Assembly: GCA_949358305.1 (NCBI GenBank)
Contig: OX442318.1
Coordinates: forward strand, 14,986,517-15,050,516
DNA length: 64,000 nucleotides
Direction: 5' to 3'
Source of the DNA: Strigamia acuminata
Lineage: Eukaryota > Arthropoda > Chilopoda > Geophilomorpha > Linotaeniidae
Numbering within the stretch: position 1 is the stretch's first letter; each line of letters opens with the position of its first letter. The notes beneath the pieces were generated by a model that saw only the letters and a program-made list of their open reading frames with translations, made no database searches and was not told the origin of the DNA. Position numbers and translations under genes: made by a program. This document shows positions 44,649-54,785 of this stretch, in pieces.

Positions 44649-44813
44649 TTCTATTCCATGTTACAATTTATTTCAATTACAATGTGTTCAATTACGATGA
44701 TTCAATTTCTATGTTCTTTTCAATCCTAGTGTTATTCCTTTCCATTATACTTTACTAATGTTTGTTATTCATGTTTTTATTGCTCTCCTTAAATTGCTCT
44801 CTGTGTTCGCAAT

Positions 44814-44872
44814 TGAGGGGATATTGGGGTGTCTTTCACCCCCAACTTTCACATGTGTCTCAGTTTGTTTAT
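44814..44872 (+). repeat. Polypurine tract and left part of the C 3' LTR
   Basis: GAGGGGATA precedes TGGGGTG at 44825; the LTR is cut at 44872 by element B and resumes at 52535. Confidence 0.85.
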
Positions 44873-45342
44873 TGTTACGTGGCCAACTGGCCAATAATGA
44901 CCACGTAACTTATAACTATTTTGATGAACATCATTTAATAACTAAGAGTGAAATGAACAGGAGTCAGAGTTTAGGTTGAAATATAAACTATGTTCTTTTA
45001 TTCTTTAATTACAAAACATAAACTTAATTGAAATCATAAAACTAAACCTAAAACTAAAGTAAACATTAAGACTGAAGACATGAATAACACCTTCTTTCTT
45101 ATTTGCAAACTAATCATGCCATATACTGGCTGAAACATTAATCATTAGAAGTCCTGGGAAGACTGAGCTCTAAGAGCCAAAATTGCTCTTTTATACTCAA
45201 GTCACCCCCCTGAGTTAGTTCTAATTGACTCGCCCGTGACGTCACCATCACGTACGCTGTCTAGTGATAGATTTTGACAACTCTAATAACATTTGTGCTG
45301 GTTTGAGACGGTCGGCAGACGACGCGACTCAACCGCATGACA
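44873..45342 (-). repeat. 3' LTR of element B
   Basis: 470 bp, identical by eye to 52061-52530. Confidence 0.95.
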
Positions 45343-45355
45343 ACTCCCTCTTTTA
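45343..45355 (-). other. Polypurine tract of element B
   Basis: Minus-strand TAAAAGAGGGAGT directly before the 3' LTR; the same run occurs in E at 54091. Confidence 0.85.
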
Positions 45356-46132
45356 GTTTTTTGGTCTCCAAAAACCAAAGCAATCAAAATTTTAAGCTAC
45401 CCTCGTGTTATTCATTCTAATAATCCTTATTTTAACACTAAAATTACGAGTCATTCCCATGTGTTATTCATATCTTCATGTCATTTAGTCATAAATAAAA
45501 TTCACAAAAGAAAATTTCAATGTCAATCGATACATTTCAATACGCATTAATTATTCATAATAACACTTTTTGGATTTTCTCATCTACATTATATTACTTT
45601 TTTTTTCTGGTTTTCAACATTTTTCTATATAAAATTACAAAATTCACATTTTAAATGAAAATAAGCAAAACAAAATCAAATTACAAATTAAAATTTACAC
45701 CGGAGGTCTAAGTTTTTCGGTCTCCTCCTTGAATGGCTCCAATGCCTTTTGGGCCAGTTCATACAAGATGCGATGGCGCAGATGAATTGGGTGCGCGTGA
45801 CGCATCCAATCACGGTCGATTATGTATCTCAAGTTGATTCCAGTTGAATTCCAACTTAATATCCAATCTGTCTATTGTAGCTATTGTTCAAATTATTAAG
45901 TCTAAACTTATTAAATATTCAATGTGAAAAATTCCTAAGTTAATAATTTCAGTGCAGCTTCAAATAATCACGTTGAATTCGTCTCAAATTTCCGCATTCC
46001 TAATTTTTAATTCAATTATTCCACAACAATACCTACTTTCACACGAAAACTCGTTGAAATGAAGTTTGTTAAGACTTAAATCAGGCTTTGTCTCAGGTCG
46101 CTACAATTTACTTGTGCTTTCTTTGACACAAC
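45356..46132 (-). other. 3' non-coding region of element B
   Basis: About 780 bases between the pol stop and the polypurine tract. It is AT-rich with no frame of interest and there is no env. Confidence 0.7.
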
Positions 46133-49100
46133 CTAATAAAATGTGGTGTAATCGCGTCGATCCTGCTTTCGTAGGCGGCGTGACCGGAAACTGCCAATTT
46201 CAGGCGGTCGCGCGTGCGCGTCGTTGTCAACCGCACTTGCGACACCTGGTGACGGTTTCGGTAGTTGATTTTTCTCACTTTTCGCCGGAAGTTCATTCTC
46301 GAATAGGCCTCGTAATGATATTTGGTCATCATCGTCGATGAAACGTTCCGTTGCCGCAGAAACAGGTTTGTTTGACGAATTTTCGTTGTTTTTCGTGACT
46401 ATTTCATTCTGTTTGTCTGTTTCTGTCAAATCCTCGGCAAATGTAACCTTTTTAGATGTTAAAGGTTTCATGATGTCATCTGAGATTTCTTCTCTTGCCT
46501 TGTATGGTTTTAATCGCTCTATGTTTACAATATCCATTTTCTTACCTGACGAACTTCGAATTTCGTAATCATTTGGTGCTGTTCTTCGCACTATCTCATA
46601 TGGACCAGAGAATTGTGGCAGGAGTTTCTCGCTCAAACCAACCTTTCTATTTGGTGTTTTCAAATATACTAGCTCTCCTGGATCGAACTCCACATGTACT
46701 CTGTCCAAATCAAAGCGTTTCTTGCTTTTTTCACCTTGTTCTTGTATCCGTTCATTAGAAATTCTCCTTGCTTCCCTGATAAATCTGGAAGTACGCAAAG
46801 TGAATTCTTTTCGAGGAAGGTTTAAGTTGACATCCACGTTGAGATCAGCTTCATAGCCTCGCATTAAATAATAAGGGGTATAACCTGTTGTTTCATGGAC
46901 TCCAGTATTATAAGAGAAAAGAAGAAATGGCAAAAATTCATCCCAATCCGTGTGATCTTTATTTACATAATTCTGCAACATTTTTGCTAATGTTGCATTA
47001 AATCTTTCCGTGAGCCCATTTGTTCTTGGATGGTATCCGGAAGTGTTCTTGTGGACGGATTTGAATAATGCAGATATCTCTTTAATCATCTCATTTCTGT
47101 ATTCTGTTCCCTTATCACTCAAAATCTCTCGTGGGCTTCCTTCTTTCACCATGACTTCATAAACAAGTGCTTTCGCTGCTTCAAGAGCTGTGCAAGCTGG
47201 TGCTGCTCTAGCTATTGCAGTGCGTGACAAATAATCCGTAATAATGAAAACATATTTGTTTCCTGTATCAGATGTTGGAAAACTTCCTAATGTGTCTATG
47301 GCGACTCTTTCAAACGGTCTCGACACTGTCGACCACGGTTGCATCAATCCTTTTGGTGGCGTTGTCATAGTTTTTGCACTTGCACACGATGAACATGAGA
47401 GTACGTGATTCCTCACGTCCCTATAGATCTTAGGCCAGAAGAATCTTGTTCTTATTCTCTTCCACGTTTTGTTAAGGCCTAAATGAGCTCCTGTAAGACC
47501 GTCATGCATTTCAACTAATACGCACCTGCGTAAATGCTGCGGAACATACAACAATTCTTCCGTGTTTAAGGAATCAAATTTCTTCTTCTTAAACAATGTA
47601 TCGCCTTGAAGTACGAATTGCTTTAGCGTTCGTCTTCTGTTGCGCGGAAGTTGCTCATTTTTCTGCAAGGTTGTGATGATTTCCAAAATCTTCTGATCTT
47701 TGCGCTGCTCAGCAGGCAAATTGAGATTCTCGAGAGCCAGTGAAGGAATTTCTATGATTTCTTCTCCACCAACCTCTTCTGGAATTCTACTTAATGCATC
47801 GGCATCTGTGTGTTTCTTGCCCGACTTATGCAGTACATCATAATCGTAATCAACCAATTGCAGACTCCATCGTGCTAACCTACCATTTGGATTCTTGACG
47901 CTTTTCAGCCATTGAAGGGCTGAATGGTCCGTGATGATGGTAAACTTCTTTCCGTACAAGTAAGGTCGATACTTCTCTATGCCGAACAATATGGCGAGAC
48001 ATTCTCTTTCCGTCGCGGTATAGTTCTGTTCGGCTTGGCTCAGCAACCTACTTGCATAGCATATAACATGCTCCTGATTATTGATCTTCTGCTTCAGGAT
48101 AGCTCCAAGACCGTAAGCACTAGCGTCCGTCGATATTATAAATGGCTGTGCGAAATTGGGGTGAGCCAGCACAGGTACCGTTACCAAAGCTGTTCTTAGT
48201 CGCTTAAATGCTTCTTCATGAGGCGGTCCCCAGTCGAATTTCTCGTCTTTCTTCGTAAGGTTGACCAAGGGTTTGGAAATATCAGCAAATCCTAAAATGA
48301 ATTTTCTATAATATGAACACAAACCCAAAAATCCCCTTAATTGTTTGACATTTAGTGGCACCGGAAATTTTGCCACAGACTCGAGATTTCGTGGATCTGG
48401 TGAAACGCCCTCTGAATCAATTACATGTCCGAGATACCGGATGGTATTGGTCCCGAAAGTACATTTACTCAGCTTCACCTTCAAATTCGCAATTCGCAGT
48501 TTTTCGAAAACTGAGTCCAAGTCTTGTAAATGTTGTTCAAATGTTTTAGAAAAAATTATAAGGTCGTCAAGATAGGCTATACAGACCTTTCCCAGGAGGT
48601 TGCCCAATACTTTATTCATCAATTTTTGAAACGCAGCTGGGCTATTACATAACCCCATTCCGAGGACGTTAAATTCATAGTGTCCGGTTGAAGTGGTGAA
48701 CGCTGTCTTCTCTCGGTCTTGTTCATTTATTTCAACTTGATGGTATCCTTGGATTAAATCCATCATCGAGAAAAACTGGGCCCCTGCTAGTTGATCTAAA
48801 GTGTCATCTATTCTAGGTAGTGGGTACACCATTTTCTTTGTAATTGCGTTCAACCTCCTCCAATCAACACAAAACCTCCATTTGCCGTCTCTTTTCTTGA
48901 TGAGCAAGACTGGCGCGCTCCAAGGACTTTCCGATTCCCTAATGACTCCTTGTTCTAACAATTTCCTTGTTTCCTCAGCTTCTACTTCTTTTTCTGCGAT
49001 TGATCGTCTATACGGCTGCAAGTGAATAGGATCATGGTCACCTGTATCTATCTTGTGGCTAAAGTTGGTTACTCTTCCTAAATCTGTATCTGAAATGGCA

Positions 49101-49933
49101 AACCTGTCCTTATTCTTCTGGAGTAGCTGCTTTATCTGCTCTTGTTGACTCTTATTCATCTTGTCTTTGGCTATTGAAGAGTCAAAATCAAAGCAATGTG
49201 CTTGCTTTTCATCCAACAATCCACCGCCTTTGGCAGTTGGGGAGTTAGAATCAAAGCAATTTACTTGTTTTTCATCCAACAACCCAATTTCAATAATATA
49301 ATGTGCCTTACCAATCGCAGACTTCTCCTGTAGAAATATGGACTTTGATGTTGGATTTGCCACTCGAATTACGCCTTTGCCGTTCTCAAATTTCGTCAAT
49401 GTCTTGCAACAGAGAATTCCGAACCTATCGATTACATTACCTAAAGGTTCCAAAAACATTTCTGTTGTCAAAGCTGTACTTAAATTAACTGGAACTACAC
49501 ATTCGTGCATTGGTGGAATTGCTATATTTTTTGTCACTCTTGCTACATAATTCTGATCCACGTACGTCTTATTCATCGGGAAAACTGCTTCTACTCCACT
49601 ATTTCGGCCCACAAAGATTTTTTGTAAGTCGTAATCGACGACACACCTCGCAAATGTCATGAATGGATCACCCAATAAAAGCTGGTAATTGAAATTTCTA
49701 ACTATCAAAACTTCAACTGCATACTGCAATTGTCCTATGTGAATATTCAAATTTATCTTGCCCACTGGAGTTATTAAATCATTACCTATTCCTCGCAATC
49801 TAATGTTTGGCGTAGGCGTGTAATTCAACTGCAACATTTCTGCTATTTCTTCACTCAAAAGGTTACTTTTTGCTCCAGTGTCCATGACTGCTTTTATTTC
49901 CAAATTCTTTACAATTACTGGGATTTCCAACAA
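46133..49933 (-). CDS. pol: Element B pol: protease, RT, RNase H, integrase
   Basis: About 1,266 codons counted from 49933. The frame is open further upstream, into the gag end, in the -1 frame, and lacks its own ATG, so Gag-Pol frameshifting is expected. Protease DTGA (about residue 18) and LLLGDPF; RT with FSMMDLIQGYHQV and YLDD (about 455); RNase H with TDAS (about 596) and DADALSR (about 708); integrase with HHCC (HLGLNK, CSSC, about 813-850), the Asp-Asp-Glu triad (IDTLG, SDKGTEY, TERFNATL, about 878, 936, 974) and a GPY/F module (SGPYEIV). All key residues are present and no internal stop was seen. Confidence 0.95.
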   Translation of the reverse strand: MLEIPVIVKNLEIKAVMDTGAKSNLLSEEIAEMLQLNYTPTPNIRLRGIGNDLITPVGKINLNIHIGQLQYAVEVLIVRNFNYQLLLGDPFMTFARCVVDYDLQKIFVGRNSGVEAVFPMNKTYVDQNYVARVTKNIAIPPMHECVVPVNLSTALTTEMFLEPLGNVIDRFGILCCKTLTKFENGKGVIRVANPTSKSIFLQEKSAIGKAHYIIEIGLLDEKQVNCFDSNSPTAKGGGLLDEKQAHCFDFDSSIAKDKMNKSQQEQIKQLLQKNKDRFAISDTDLGRVTNFSHKIDTGDHDPIHLQPYRRSIAEKEVEAEETRKLLEQGVIRESESPWSAPVLLIKKRDGKWRFCVDWRRLNAITKKMVYPLPRIDDTLDQLAGAQFFSMMDLIQGYHQVEINEQDREKTAFTTSTGHYEFNVLGMGLCNSPAAFQKLMNKVLGNLLGKVCIAYLDDLIIFSKTFEQHLQDLDSVFEKLRIANLKVKLSKCTFGTNTIRYLGHVIDSEGVSPDPRNLESVAKFPVPLNVKQLRGFLGLCSYYRKFILGFADISKPLVNLTKKDEKFDWGPPHEEAFKRLRTALVTVPVLAHPNFAQPFIISTDASAYGLGAILKQKINNQEHVICYASRLLSQAEQNYTATERECLAILFGIEKYRPYLYGKKFTIITDHSALQWLKSVKNPNGRLARWSLQLVDYDYDVLHKSGKKHTDADALSRIPEEVGGEEIIEIPSLALENLNLPAEQRKDQKILEIITTLQKNEQLPRNRRRTLKQFVLQGDTLFKKKKFDSLNTEELLYVPQHLRRCVLVEMHDGLTGAHLGLNKTWKRIRTRFFWPKIYRDVRNHVLSCSSCASAKTMTTPPKGLMQPWSTVSRPFERVAIDTLGSFPTSDTGNKYVFIITDYLSRTAIARAAPACTALEAAKALVYEVMVKEGSPREILSDKGTEYRNEMIKEISALFKSVHKNTSGYHPRTNGLTERFNATLAKMLQNYVNKDHTDWDEFLPFLLFSYNTGVHETTGYTPYYLMRGYEADLNVDVNLNLPRKEFTLRTSRFIREARRISNERIQEQGEKSKKRFDLDRVHVEFDPGELVYLKTPNRKVGLSEKLLPQFSGPYEIVRRTAPNDYEIRSSSGKKMDIVNIERLKPYKAREEISDDIMKPLTSKKVTFAEDLTETDKQNEIVTKNNENSSNKPVSAATERFIDDDDQISLRGLFENELPAKSEKNQLPKPSPGVASAVDNDAHARPPEIGSFRSRRLRKQDRRDYTTFY

Positions 49934-50040
49934 TGACTCCGAAATTTTTACGTCGATTATAGTGATGTTATCCTTTTTCCATCTTCTCTTCTTCTTCTTA
50001 CTTCTATTTGGATGGTAACAATTTCTCTGTGGCCGTTCAG

Positions 50041-51042
50041 CTAGTTTTCCGTCTGTTGTTGCGTGTTAACTGTAGGATTAGGACCTTCTCTTCTACGTCT
50101 TCTTGGTCTTCCTGCATTACCACCTCTATCCTGTTGGTATCTTGGTGGATTATAGAACTCGCAACTAAAATGATGATAACATCCGCACGAACGAGTATTA
50201 TTATTATTACTATTGTTGTTATTGTCAATATTATAATTTTGACTACCACCTCTATTAATACTTCCTTGAAAATTCTTATATTGAAAATTCTGACCCCTTT
50301 GCTTCATTGGTGCATACCACTGGCTTCCTATTAAGATGGGTACTTCCGACTCCGGATCCTCTGTCTCAAAAGCTAATAACTGTTGCCTCAACCTTGCATT
50401 TTCAGCTAAAAGCTCATCGTGGGTTAATGGGGTTACTACAGTTCCACTCAGTTTACCTGCTGTTACTGGAGTTACCTTTTCGTCCACTACCTTTTTGAAA
50501 AGTGACAGCAGCACATCCGCTGGATCCTTGACTTTCATAGTCTCATACAATTTAAGTCTTTGTTCCATCTCTGCCAGTTTAGTCGGGAATACTGTCACCA
50601 TCATTTGCTGCATTGCCGGCTTCAAACCTTGGTAAACATAATTAATTTTTTGTCCTTCAGTAAGTGCCGGCAACACAAAAGCACACTCAGCCAAGACTTT
50701 CTTCATGTAAGCATCTGCTGTTCCTTCTGTATGTCTCATGAAGTGAAGAGTATTTAAAACATTTTCCTGGCCCCTACGAAACTTTGTTTCAAGTTGTGGT
50801 TTCCACTCGGTCCAAGTCCATGTTGGATTCTTTTTTAATAACTCCACAAACCATGCCAGTCCATCAGTTTTTAACGCTAATGGTAAATGCTTAACTCTTT
50901 CATCATCCGTGCTTATTGTGGCTTCGTATGCCACTAGCCATTGGTCGATGTTTCCTTTTATTGTATCATAACAAATAACATCCCGCTTCTGTACCATTAC
51001 ACTCCTAAAAAGGTCAGTTAGAACTGCTATTGGGTCCGCCAT
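50041..51042 (-). CDS. gag: Element B gag
   Basis: The first ATG is at 51042 (MADPIAVLTDLF), 333 codons. The frame stays open upstream to about 51423 without an ATG, and the homologous D gag starts at the same point, which supports this start. Capsid motifs include NIDQWLVAYEA, TWTEWKPQLETKF and LTEGQKINYVYQGLK, shared with D. The C-terminus is Asn/Gln/Arg-rich with an atypical Cys cluster (CGCYHHFSC) instead of a CCHC knuckle. The stop TAG directly follows GAA AAC. Confidence 0.9.
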   Translation of the reverse strand: MADPIAVLTDLFRSVMVQKRDVICYDTIKGNIDQWLVAYEATISTDDERVKHLPLALKTDGLAWFVELLKKNPTWTWTEWKPQLETKFRRGQENVLNTLHFMRHTEGTADAYMKKVLAECAFVLPALTEGQKINYVYQGLKPAMQQMMVTVFPTKLAEMEQRLKLYETMKVKDPADVLLSLFKKVVDEKVTPVTAGKLSGTVVTPLTHDELLAENARLRQQLLAFETEDPESEVPILIGSQWYAPMKQRGQNFQYKNFQGSINRGGSQNYNIDNNNNSNNNNTRSCGCYHHFSCEFYNPPRYQQDRGGNAGRPRRRRREGPNPTVNTQQQTEN

Positions 51043-52047
51043 CTTGGATTTCGCTCCTTTTGATGTGGATCCCTGAGTATTAGTATTTACTAAAGGTGTT
51101 TGTATCTTTATTGGTGTTAATAATTCAAAAACTGATTGTAACAATTTTGGCTTTATTAATTTCAAAGGTGAAGAAGAATCAAGTTCCTGTTGGGATAATG
51201 AGTCTTGAAAATGCTCTTCTTGGTTTATCTCAACAACTGGTTCCTCTTGTTTTATTTCAACAACTTGTTCTTCCTCTATAACTTCAGGTTTAGTGTGTTT
51301 TATTTTTCCACTCCCTCTTTTAGTTGTGATATTACGGTTATCCACTGTCCTTTGTAGTTCTTGGTTTTGTAAATCTAGCAGACAATCCGTTTGTGTTTGT
51401 GTAAGCTTTACTGATTCCTCCACTGTTAAGCCTTGAACTGCACTATAATTTTTATTTTTACTACTCTATAATGCACTTCACACATTCACTAATAACCACA
51501 ATTCGCCAACACACAACCCTGAAATAAATTTAATTTATTATCACCAAACACCAAATCAAATTCAAAATATTAACAACAATGTCACCAATTTCCTGAAAAT
51601 AGACAAATACTACTATTAGTCATCACTAGAATCAATACAATTTATTAACTTCCTGAAAAAAAAAAAAAAAATTATACATTTGTTAAAACTATAAATTATT
51701 ATCAAAATTATTTCCCTCTAAATATCCAATATTCAACAATTTTAAACAACTTTAACAATTTAATCCAAAGTATTATCTAATTCAATGCAATCTCATTAAT
51801 TATTCACTAAGAAACTGCTTCCAAACTCTGAGTCACTCTATGATTCACTCTTATTTTCTCTAATATGCAAATTAATCTGCACTCTTTCTAAATTTTATAA
51901 GAATTTCTACTATTTTCACTGAGTTTTTACGGGGGTTTTTTAGCTCTAACTTCTCAATTTTAGCACAAAATTGGCTGATTTTACTGTAAACTTTCACTTA
52001 TTCACTACTTTTATCAACCAATTAGTGGGTCTCAAAAGAAAACCGCA
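51043..52047 (-). other. 5' leader of element B
   Basis: Between the primer-binding site and the gag ATG. The part nearest gag (to about 51423) is open in the gag frame but starts only at non-ATG codons. The rest is AT-rich. Confidence 0.6.
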
Positions 52048-52057
52048 ATCTCCACCA
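52048..52057 (-). other. Primer-binding site of element B
   Basis: Minus-strand TGGTGGAGAT three bases inside the 5' LTR is complementary to the ATCTCCACCA end of some tRNA-Ala. Element D has the same site with a longer match. Confidence 0.65.
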
Positions 52058-52060
52058 CTT

Positions 52061-52530
52061 TGTTACGTGGCCAACTGGCCAATAATGACCACGTAACTTA
52101 TAACTATTTTGATGAACATCATTTAATAACTAAGAGTGAAATGAACAGGAGTCAGAGTTTAGGTTGAAATATAAACTATGTTCTTTTATTCTTTAATTAC
52201 AAAACATAAACTTAATTGAAATCATAAAACTAAACCTAAAACTAAAGTAAACATTAAGACTGAAGACATGAATAACACCTTCTTTCTTATTTGCAAACTA
52301 ATCATGCCATATACTGGCTGAAACATTAATCATTAGAAGTCCTGGGAAGACTGAGCTCTAAGAGCCAAAATTGCTCTTTTATACTCAAGTCACCCCCCTG
52401 AGTTAGTTCTAATTGACTCGCCCGTGACGTCACCATCACGTACGCTGTCTAGTGATAGATTTTGACAACTCTAATAACATTTGTGCTGGTTTGAGACGGT
52501 CGGCAGACGACGCGACTCAACCGCATGACA
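52061..52530 (-). repeat. 5' LTR of element B
   Basis: 470 bp, identical by eye to the 3' LTR at 44873-45342. Confidence 0.95.
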
Positions 52531-52534
52531 TTAT

Positions 52535-52694
52535 GTTACGTGAGCGTCACCATATGTGGGGGCACTCCTTGTAAGAAAAGCTAGGTAATAAAGCAGTTAG
52601 AGAGAAGAGCTCAATCAGCGAGCATCATTGCAAAACTCTCTCTCCATTTTCTACTCTACAAATACACAACCACATTCAACTACAAAACACTCCA
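52535..52694 (+). repeat. Right part of the C 3' LTR
   Basis: Continues the LTR broken at 44872 and ends at CTCCA before the ACGTG duplication. Confidence 0.85.
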
Positions 52695-52699
52695 ACGTG

Positions 52700-52939
52700 C
52701 ACGCGACCGAGACCGACGAGGCGCACAAGAAATGCGGCAACATCCGCCGCCTCAAATCGACGCCCGGCACCGGCTGGGACTCGCTCGAAAGCAAACTCTT
52801 GCTCCCGGTCCTCGACATCCAGTACGACCAGTGGCTCACGACCGACGACGGCCTGTTCGCCACGCCGAACCGCATGGAGCTGGTGTCGCGTCACGCTATC
52901 GCAACGTGTCGCGCCACGTGTCGCGCCTCGTTAGAATAG
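52700..52939 (+). pseudogene. Captured perforin-2/MPEG1-like exon, second part
   Basis: In frame with 42954-43013 once C is set aside with one copy of its duplication. A signal-peptidase-like VHA site is followed by a mature start with one Cys, then PGTGWDSL and TTDDGL spaced as in the N-terminal region of MPEG1/perforin-2, a MACPF-family innate-immunity protein. About 80 codons run to a TAG at 52937, but the last 18 or so lie in tgtcgcgcc repeats of the transposon, so the captured exon probably ends near 52884. No MACPF core is present, so it is a fragment with no pore-forming domain. Family call is by motif memory only. Confidence 0.55.
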
Positions 52940-53075
52940 CGTGTCGCGCCACGCTATTCAACAGTGTCGCAAACAGTAGCTTGTTGCGCCAAGCTATTAA
53001 CAACAATGTTGCGCCCATAGCTAAGCGCGAATCGCATTGTCGCGCCTAGCTATGTCGCGCCCTGTACGCATCACC
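52885..53075. repeat. CG-rich subterminal repeats, right side
   Basis: At least eight copies of TGTCGCGCC or close variants, alternating with gctat(t/a)-type spacers. The outer part is inverted relative to 42694-42730. Confidence 0.75.
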
Positions 53076-53082
53076 GTTTTTT

Positions 53083-53389
53083 CTTTGACTTGTGTCTACT
53101 TTAGAAAATTGCAATTTTTTAAAAAAAATTTAGGACAAAAGATTTGAGGAGTAGTCATTTTTAGACTACATAAATGTTGCTCTACAAGTTTAAAATTAGA
53201 AATTACTGTCTATCTCTAACGGTTTCCAAGATAATTTTCAAATGACCTTGAATGAACATCCCAAGGTCAAATTTTGAGTCACCAAAAGATTGCCCCACCC
53301 AACTTTAGTACTTTGCCATCATTAGATTAGATGCCTTTTCAGCACTTTCAGACATATTAAGTAAAGATACAGACTTTTTCTTCACCCTG
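53083..53389 (-). repeat. Right terminal inverted repeat
   Basis: Inverted match of roughly 90 percent to 42085-42393, ending CACCCTG before TA. Confidence 0.9.
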
Positions 53390-53574
53390 TATAATAACAG
53401 ATGTGCACACACGCAATGCAGTACAATTTACCTCGTTATGCATTGAACGGAACAATTCAACTTTACTTATCTGTTTTGTCATGACCTTAACCCTCTGCAT
53501 GTGCGCTCAGTGAAATTGGAACAGGATGACAAGGCAAAGGCAGACAGAGATATACCATGCTGAATTGTAAATAT

Positions 53575-54103
53575 TGTTACGTGTGACTTGGGGTTGTCAC
53601 AACATACCAATTTATTAAACTTTCTTTGGGTTTAATTAACTGAGAGTTTGTTAAGAGAGAAATGAGACCAAAGTTTCAATTTAAACTAAATTCACAAATG
53701 ATTTATTCATGGGATTGATTGCTTACAATTACAGAATAAATCTCAAATTATAAACTTAAACTTAATCTATCTTAACTTAGTAAAGGACAAGAGACAAACA
53801 AATAAGCAATCAAATTTATCATAGACAGATCCAGAGGAGCCAAGCACTGAAGGTGCTGGCCCCAAAGAACCATTTGATGTTCATAGTTTGGTGCCTGGAA
53901 GAGAACTGATTTAAACTAACTCAAAAGCTTTCCAAGTTGACTGGGTTTCCCCTATCATAGTGAAGTTGAATCTCCCAGTGGTGCTGAGTGCAAAAGCACT
54001 CTAGCGCCAACTGGTGAGAGATTTCGTAAACTCTTGTTTTAACTAAGCATTCGGACTCGCTACTTCTTAGCGCAGTCCGGGCGCGTAACAGCTCCCTCTT
54101 TAA
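53575..54103 (-). mobile_element. Element E: orphan 3' LTR related to B, with polypurine tract
   Basis: A 516-bp LTR (53575-54090, TGTTACG...CGTAACA) is followed by TAAAGAGGGAGC on the minus strand and a short piece resembling the B 3' region. No gag or pol remains, so the body was lost. Its end sequences and polypurine tract place it in the B/D lineage. Confidence 0.8.
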
Positions 54104-54785
54104 GTTTTTTGACCACCAAAAAAAAAATTTTAATCTAATGTTTTAATCCCCTTGATTGCTCATTTATTTACCATTGCTTATCTGGGTATGGACTAAACGT
54201 CAGGTGGAAACACGGAAGATATTATGCAGGGAGTGTAATTTTATATCTCTGAACAGGTGCAAGTGATGCACAACAGATTTGGGACTTGCTTTTTCTGGTT
54301 AAGAACTGCAAGGAAATTCAGTGTAGTGACTGCAAGCAAAACAGCATGTGGTATTAAAGATATATTAAATCTGGTGTTGACTCGATCTAAGGTTTTTCTC
54401 AAAGTGCTGATGGTTTCGGGCATGTCGAATTATTGGTTTTCCAATAATAGAAAGTATAGCAGAACTTGACAGGAAGAAAGAATTTGATCTTGAACATTTG
54501 TCAAAACCATTCTTCAGATGTATGGTATGGAGTTTATAGTTGCAGCAGCAACTTAAAATGTTACAATTCTCGAAACTTATCTTAAAAACAGCGGATGGAG
54601 TGGGATTTAACTTGATGTTGGAGGATGCAAGAAAAGCACATCTTGCTGGTTACATTTACAAAACGTACTAAATTTTTATTTTTGAGCAGAGCAATACAAT
54701 GAAGGGATTATGTGTAGGAAATCAATAATGATTTCAGATGTTTGATCATTTAACTGCCATTCATCTGTGTTATTTGGATTTGTAC
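54104..54785. other. Gene-free stretch
   Basis: The first 50 bases still resemble the B 3' region; after that nothing was recognised. Confidence 0.5.

Larger units (their letters stand above)
44873..52530 (-). mobile_element. Element B: apparently intact Ty3/gypsy retrotransposon
   Basis: 7,658 bp with two 470-bp LTRs (TGTTACG...CATGACA) that look identical base for base. A TTAT duplication (44869-44872, 52531-52534) sits in the 3' LTR of C. Gag and pol are open. It is related to D and E by LTR ends, leader and protein sequence. Identical LTRs imply a very recent insertion. Confidence 0.95.
43014..52694 (+). mobile_element. Element C: gag-only Ty3/gypsy element, split by B
   Basis: The 5' LTR (43014-43219) and the split 3' LTR (44825-44872 plus 52535-52694) match with one substitution and a 2-bp indel. 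The duplication ACGTG (43009-43013, 52695-52699) flanks it. About 2.0 kb net. It holds only a gag frame and a non-coding hairpin array, with no pol, so it must depend on enzymes made elsewhere. Confidence 0.9.
42085..53389. mobile_element. Composite: TIR transposon carrying a host exon, with nested elements C and B
   Basis: The outermost unit starts CAGGGTG after TA (42083-42084) and ends CACCCTG before TA (53390-53391). Its terminal inverted repeats are about 309 and 307 bp and roughly 90 percent identical. Without the nested insertions it would be about 1.6 kb. TA duplications and CAGGG ends suggest Tc1/mariner-type mobilisation, but there is no transposase, so it is non-autonomous. Inside the ends lie a foldback, inverted CG-rich subterminal repeats and a host-like signal-peptide exon. 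Confidence 0.85.
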
